Positions 1 to 6,000 of a DNA stretch of 8,188 nucleotides are shown here, one piece after another; position 1 is the stretch's first letter; each line of letters begins with the position of its first letter. Both the position numbers and the translations under genes were made by a program. Below the pieces are notes generated by a model, which worked only from the letters and a program-made list of their open reading frames with translations, did no database searches and was not told where the DNA came from. This stretch comes from HGM04593 sp045654645 (lineage in GTDB: Bacteria; Bacteroidota; Bacteroidia; Bacteroidales; Bacteroidaceae), in NCBI GenBank assembly GCA_045654645.1, contig JAZONR010000001.1, positions 1 through 8,188 on the forward strand, written 5' to 3'.

Positions 1-1
1 A

Positions 2-3000
2 AGCAAAATAGATTTCGCTTATCATAACCGCGAAGCAGAGACCATATATGATGCTACATCTGCAGCACCAACAAGTCTCTTTACCACAATACCGCAGATT
101 ATTGATGTTCCACAGGGCGCAAGCTTTACAATCACTTGGACAGACAATGGAACACAGAATCTGACAAAATGCTTTATGTCAGCCTATATGGACTTTGATG
201 GCGATGGTAACTTTGAAGAGGAGGGTGAGCTTGTGAAGGTTGTGGGTACAAGAAATGCCGACAACTCGGCTGTCCGCAGCGGCAGTTTTCAGGTGATACT
301 TCCATACGATGCTCCAACGGGTATCACTCACTTGCGTATGCGTTTCGACAGTGCTTGGGGTAATCAATACAACAGCACAACAAAAGCGTTCAACTCAAAG
401 GGTGAGCTCAACCGTATGTGCTACGAGGTGGTTATCAACGTAACCGAAAAGAGCGACAAGGCCGCTACAATTAACGTGGAGACCAACGCTGCAGATTGGG
501 GAACCGTTGAGGTGTGGACCGATGAAACACCCACTACAGAGACTTTTAAAGAGTATAACGTTAGTGCAAACATTCCTATGTACTTGCGCGCCACAAAGGC
601 AAGCGAGGATGTTGAGTTCCTCGGCTGGTATGACCAGTATGGCCGCTTGGTAACAGAGAACTTGGAGCACACAATGTATGCCCGTGAGGATGCTACCTAC
701 ACAGCCCGTTTCCGCAAGTTCCTTAACATCGACGGCTGGCAGATAGAGTACCGCACAGAGCCGGGCAAGGAACTTAGAGTCAAAGGTGAACTTGCCAAAG
801 GTGTGAAGCCCGAGAATGGTAAAAAGTACTATATTGCAGCTGATGCAAAGCAGAGCAATGGCAGTTTTGTGTCATACTATCTCTATGACAATGGTAGTGC
901 ACTCAAAACAAGCACATCGGTAAGTGGCAATAGTTATTTGTGGACTTGCACCGTGAACAATGACGGTACATATTCGTTCTTGAATGAAAGTGGAAAATAT
1001 CTTGCCAACGATGGAAGCTATTTTTTGAGCATTGGCGCAACACCTGCCAAATATGCATTTGAAACAGCTAATGCCGGAAGCGGAGTTGCTTTGACTAATG
1101 TATCCGATGGCTACACCGGCAGCAAGTGGATGGTTACAAAATTCGATGGCTCTGCTTTCAATAAGAATAGTGTTTCGGTAAATAACGGTAGTTGGTGTAA
1201 TGACTATATTTTTACCGAGGTTACTGTTCCCGATGTTGTAATCCTCACCAAAGTACGCAAGAGCGGCGACCACGACCTTGTAATCCCCGAGACTGTTGAG
1301 ATTCTTGGCCAGCAGTGCAAGATTGTGGGCTTCGACAATAACCTGTTCAAGGACAACAAGGATTTGTGGACAATAAGCCTGCCGGCGACTATTGAGGAGA
1401 TGAGCAACAACAAGGTGTTCACCGGTGTTGTGAAGGGTAAGGGCGCAAATGCTTCTGCCAACAGTGCAAACTACATCACCACCGACCTGGGCACAACTTT
1501 GGCTGCAGGCGAGGATTGGTCAATCTCTTTGACAATTGAGGACAACGGCAACAACTTCAACGAATTTGGTTCGGCGCTCATTGCAACTGGCAATGCGCCA
1601 ATGAACAGCACATACGGTAATGGCTTCCAGTTGTATCTGCAGGCCGGTGGCGGCTTGGTTGTTAAGACCGATTATGATAACGATGCAAAAAAATTGACAA
1701 ATCTTACAAAGGGTACAAAGTTCAGGATTGATATTGTATATACACACTCAAATACCAAGCTTGTGGTAACCGCAACTCCGCTTGGAGCTGCATCGGCAGC
1801 TGCAAAACGTGCAGCTGTTGCGCGCTCGGCATCGGCAAGCCTTGAGGTTACACAGGATATGTCCGACTTCACCGTTGTGTCGCACGCTATCCCCGAGGGT
1901 GTGGACATCACTAACCTCGAGGTGCGCAAGGGCACAGAGCCCGACCCATTCGAGGGGTGTACAAACTTGCTCGGTATTGAGGTTGCTGACGGTTGCGAGA
2001 GCTATTATGTCGATGATGAAACCCGCACTCTCTACACAACAGGCGGTACTGACCTTCACACACTTGCCGATGAGGATAAAGAGGATGAAATTCGCGCTCT
2101 TGGCGAACTCATTGACCTTGCCGAGGCTTTGATTGCCGAGGTGGCAACAAATATCAACCCAACAGGCAAGGAAACAGCATTGAAGCTCACCACAACACAG
2201 GGTAGTTCATTCTATGTATCTACCAACGCCGACCAGAACACCGGTGGTGGTAATTCCGATGGTGGTGGTATTGCTGCACTTGTTGATAATAATGAAGGCA
2301 CATATTTCCACTCGCGTTGGAGCGGTACAGATGTTAATGCAACTCACCACATACAAGTAGATCTTGGTGATGGAAACAGTTTGTCGGACTTCAAGTTCAG
2401 TTATGTTTCTGCTAATGGTCCCGATCCCACAAAGATTGTAGTTAAAGGAAGTAACAATGGAGAACAATTTGACCAAATAGGCGACATTATCATCAAAGAC
2501 GCTATAAATAGTGGTGCTACATATGCTTCTGGCATTATTGAGGCAGAACAACCCTACAGTTATTTGCGTTTTGAGGTTACAGAGTCGTATCGTTGGGGCG
2601 CTAACGCTACATCTCAGGGCGAATACTGCTTCAGTATGAAGGAATTTGACATCTACGACCTCACTTCAACAGCCGAAGTTGCTCCCAAATATGCAAACCT
2701 TGCGGGTGTAGAAGCCGGGGATGTTGAGGGTGTATATGACTCATTGGCCGAGGCGTTGTACTACTATAACAACGGCGGCACTGCCGATGAGCTGACTGCT
2801 GCACACACTGCGCTTGAGCCTTTGTACACAGCACTAAAAGTAAAGAAGGACAGGGTGTTCAATGGTGTGTATAACATCTACTTTAGCGGCGACCCTGTGT
2901 TTGTAGCCTATGCCGAGGCAAATAAGTTGAATGGTCTTACAGGTGGAGATATAGCCGGTTTTAGATTGTTCGATGGTGCTGTAACTCACGAGGGTGCTCC

Positions 3001-6000
3001 TGATGGCAATACTGGTGCGCATACGGATTTCCATACAGAAGTCATCGCTAATCGTGCAGTAGCTGATGCTCTCTTTACAATTGTCCCCAATGCGGATGCT
3101 ACAGGTTATATCTTGTCGGCTCAGGGACAGTATATGCAGACGACTGCCGTGCACGATCTGTGGTCGATACAGGCTTTTGATGCCGACGAGGCAAAAGCCG
3201 GTGTCTACCTTTTTGAGGCTGCAGAGTCGGCAGATATATATAAATTGAGGAGTAATAAGGAGGATGGTCTGCAATATGTGAATGACTGGGGACCTGTGTT
3301 CGGTAATAATAGTGCAAATGATACTTATGCGAGATTCTCACTCACACAGGTACCCGAGTACACCCTCAATGTCCCTGCAAACGGCGCAACAACACTCTGC
3401 TTGCCATTCAATGTGGTGCTGCCGGCGGGTGTTACAGCATACGACCTTACAAAGGCGAACATTACAACCACTGGCAAATATAGATTATATGAGCTTGTGG
3501 AGGTTGCCGGTGAGGGCGAGACTCTTGCAAAGAACACTCCTGTAATAATTAAGGCTGACGAGGCTAACCCCACTCTCGCAATTACAATGGATGACGAGGG
3601 TGCAAAGGTTTCTGCCGATGGTTCTGTATTGCGCAGTGCAATTGTGAAGAGCACTGTTGTTGCGGGCAACAACAACTACACATTCGACGGCGAGAACTTT
3701 AACCGTGTTGCTGCCGACACCGAAATTGCTGCCAACCAGTGTTATATGGCTCTCGATGAGAATGTGGGAGATGTTGTCTATAATGAGATTCCCAAAACAG
3801 TGTTCAACGGTGTGTATAACATAAACTTCGATGGTGGACAGTTGTTTATCGCTTATGCTGAAAAAGATGCTTTGTATGACCTCACAGGTTATGGTAATGC
3901 CGGTTTCAGATTGTTCGATGCAAAAGTGAATAACGATCACCACGGCGACGGTAATAACTCGGGCGACACAGGAGATGCACACACTGAGTTGCAACAAGCT
4001 GCCATTGATGGCAAAGCGGTTGCCGATGCTCTCTTCACCATTGTGCCAAGTGGCGATGGTTATACAATCTCTGCTCAGGGACAGTATATGAAAACGGTTG
4101 CATCCGGTTGGTCAATGCAGGCTTTTGATGCAAATGACGGTAATGCAGGTGTATATCTGTTCGAGGAGACCGGAACAGATGAGGTGTTCAAAATTAAAAG
4201 CACCACAGCGGCTGTTCCTTATATGCACGACTGGGGTCCTGTCTTTGGTAACGATGAATCGAGCAAACCAAACTTGTCTACCTTCACCTTTACAGAGGTA
4301 ACCGAGTACACCCTCAATGTTCCTGCAAACGGTGTAACAACACTCTGCTTGCCATTCAATGTGGTGTTGCCTGCGGGTGTTACTGCATATGACCTTGCAA
4401 AGGCGAACATTGCTGTTGGTAACAATTACAGCACATATGAGCTTGTTGAGGTTGCTGCTGTGGGCGAGACTCTTGCAAAGAACACTCCTGTAATAATTAA
4501 GGCTGCCGAGGGCAACCACACTCTCACAATTACAATGGACGGCGAGGGTGCAAATGGCTCGGTTAAGAACTCTGTGCTGAGCAGTGCCATTGTGAAGAGC
4601 ACTGTTGCTGCGGGCAATAACTACACATTCGACGGCGAGAACTTTAACCGTGTTACTACCGACACCGAGATTGCTGCCAACAAGTGTTATATGGCTCTCG
4701 ATGAGAACGTGGGTGATGTTATCTATGGCAAAGCACCTGAATATTTGCTTACAACCGACGAGGAAAATCCTGTGCTTTACAAGATTTCGCATTTGCGTAC
4801 AAACAACTATCTGAAGTATGACAAGGCTGAGGGTAATGTTGATATTGTAGAAAACACTGATAACAACGTTTATCTTGCGTGGTATTTTATGCAAGGCGAG
4901 AATGGTATTATCATTAAACCATACAATGCTGATGGCAAACTGCTCGGTGCTGACAATACCGACGATGGTAACAACAAACTTATTGTTAAAGATGCTCCCA
5001 CATATAAAGAGTGGAATATTGAATTCGCTAAGGAGGAAAATGGTGCGAATTACTATTTTATAAAGACCAATGGAACTTTTGTAAATGACCATTCTAATAA
5101 TACCAATAACATTGGTTTCTGGAGTGGTGCAAACACAGGAACTTCCGGTTCGCTCTTTAAGTTTGTTGAGGCTGAGTTTACTGATGACAATGCCCGTTTC
5201 TATCAGTTGAAGGACCTCGCGGAGTCTATGGCCGATGCTACATACTATACCGGTGAAAGCGTTGGTCTTTACTCTGAAAGTGGCGTTGAGGCTTTGACTG
5301 CAAAAGTTGCTGAGGCTCAGGCGCTCATTAATGCCGGCAGCGATGCAAGTGCCGGCGATGATTGCTATAGCAAGTATAAGGAGTTGCGTGCAGCAAGGGA
5401 GGCTGCTTACAATGCTCCCGATGCCAACAAGGTTTACTACATTGTTTCAACATCAAATGATGGCTATTGCAACGGTAAGTATGTACACACATACAGTGAG
5501 CCCCACCTGCACCAAAATGCTACCTGGGGAGATAAGACATACGACCAGCAGCATCTGTTGTATGACGAGGCCGAGGCTATTTCTAATTTGTCGCTTGCGG
5601 CCTTCAGCTTTGAAGAGACCGGCACACTGGGCGAGTACAAGATGAAGAACCTGCACACCGGCCTTTATGTGAAGTCGTTTGCTAAAGACGCAACACATAT
5701 GGCTGCCGAGGCTGCTGTGGTTAAGATTGCCGGTGTTGCCAATGGCCAGGTAACGTTGAACATTGGCACAGAAGCCCCAATGCACGCGCAGAACGACTAT
5801 GGTGTGATTGTGCAGTGGGATTGCGATGGCGGTAATGCGAATACAGCTTCTTCTTGGCTCATCAACGAGGTTCCGCAAGAGGATTTGAACAAGATTTATA
5901 AGCTCACAGTTCCCGAGAGTGGTGCTGCTGCATTGAACCTTGCATTTGACGTGGTGCTGCCCAAGGGTGTTGCTGCGTATGACTTGGTTGAGAGCAGCAT

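Noticed and set aside
176..178. ATG as the start of the giant gene
   Set aside because: The frame stays open to the left edge, the ATG lies within a domain, and no ribosome binding site precedes it.
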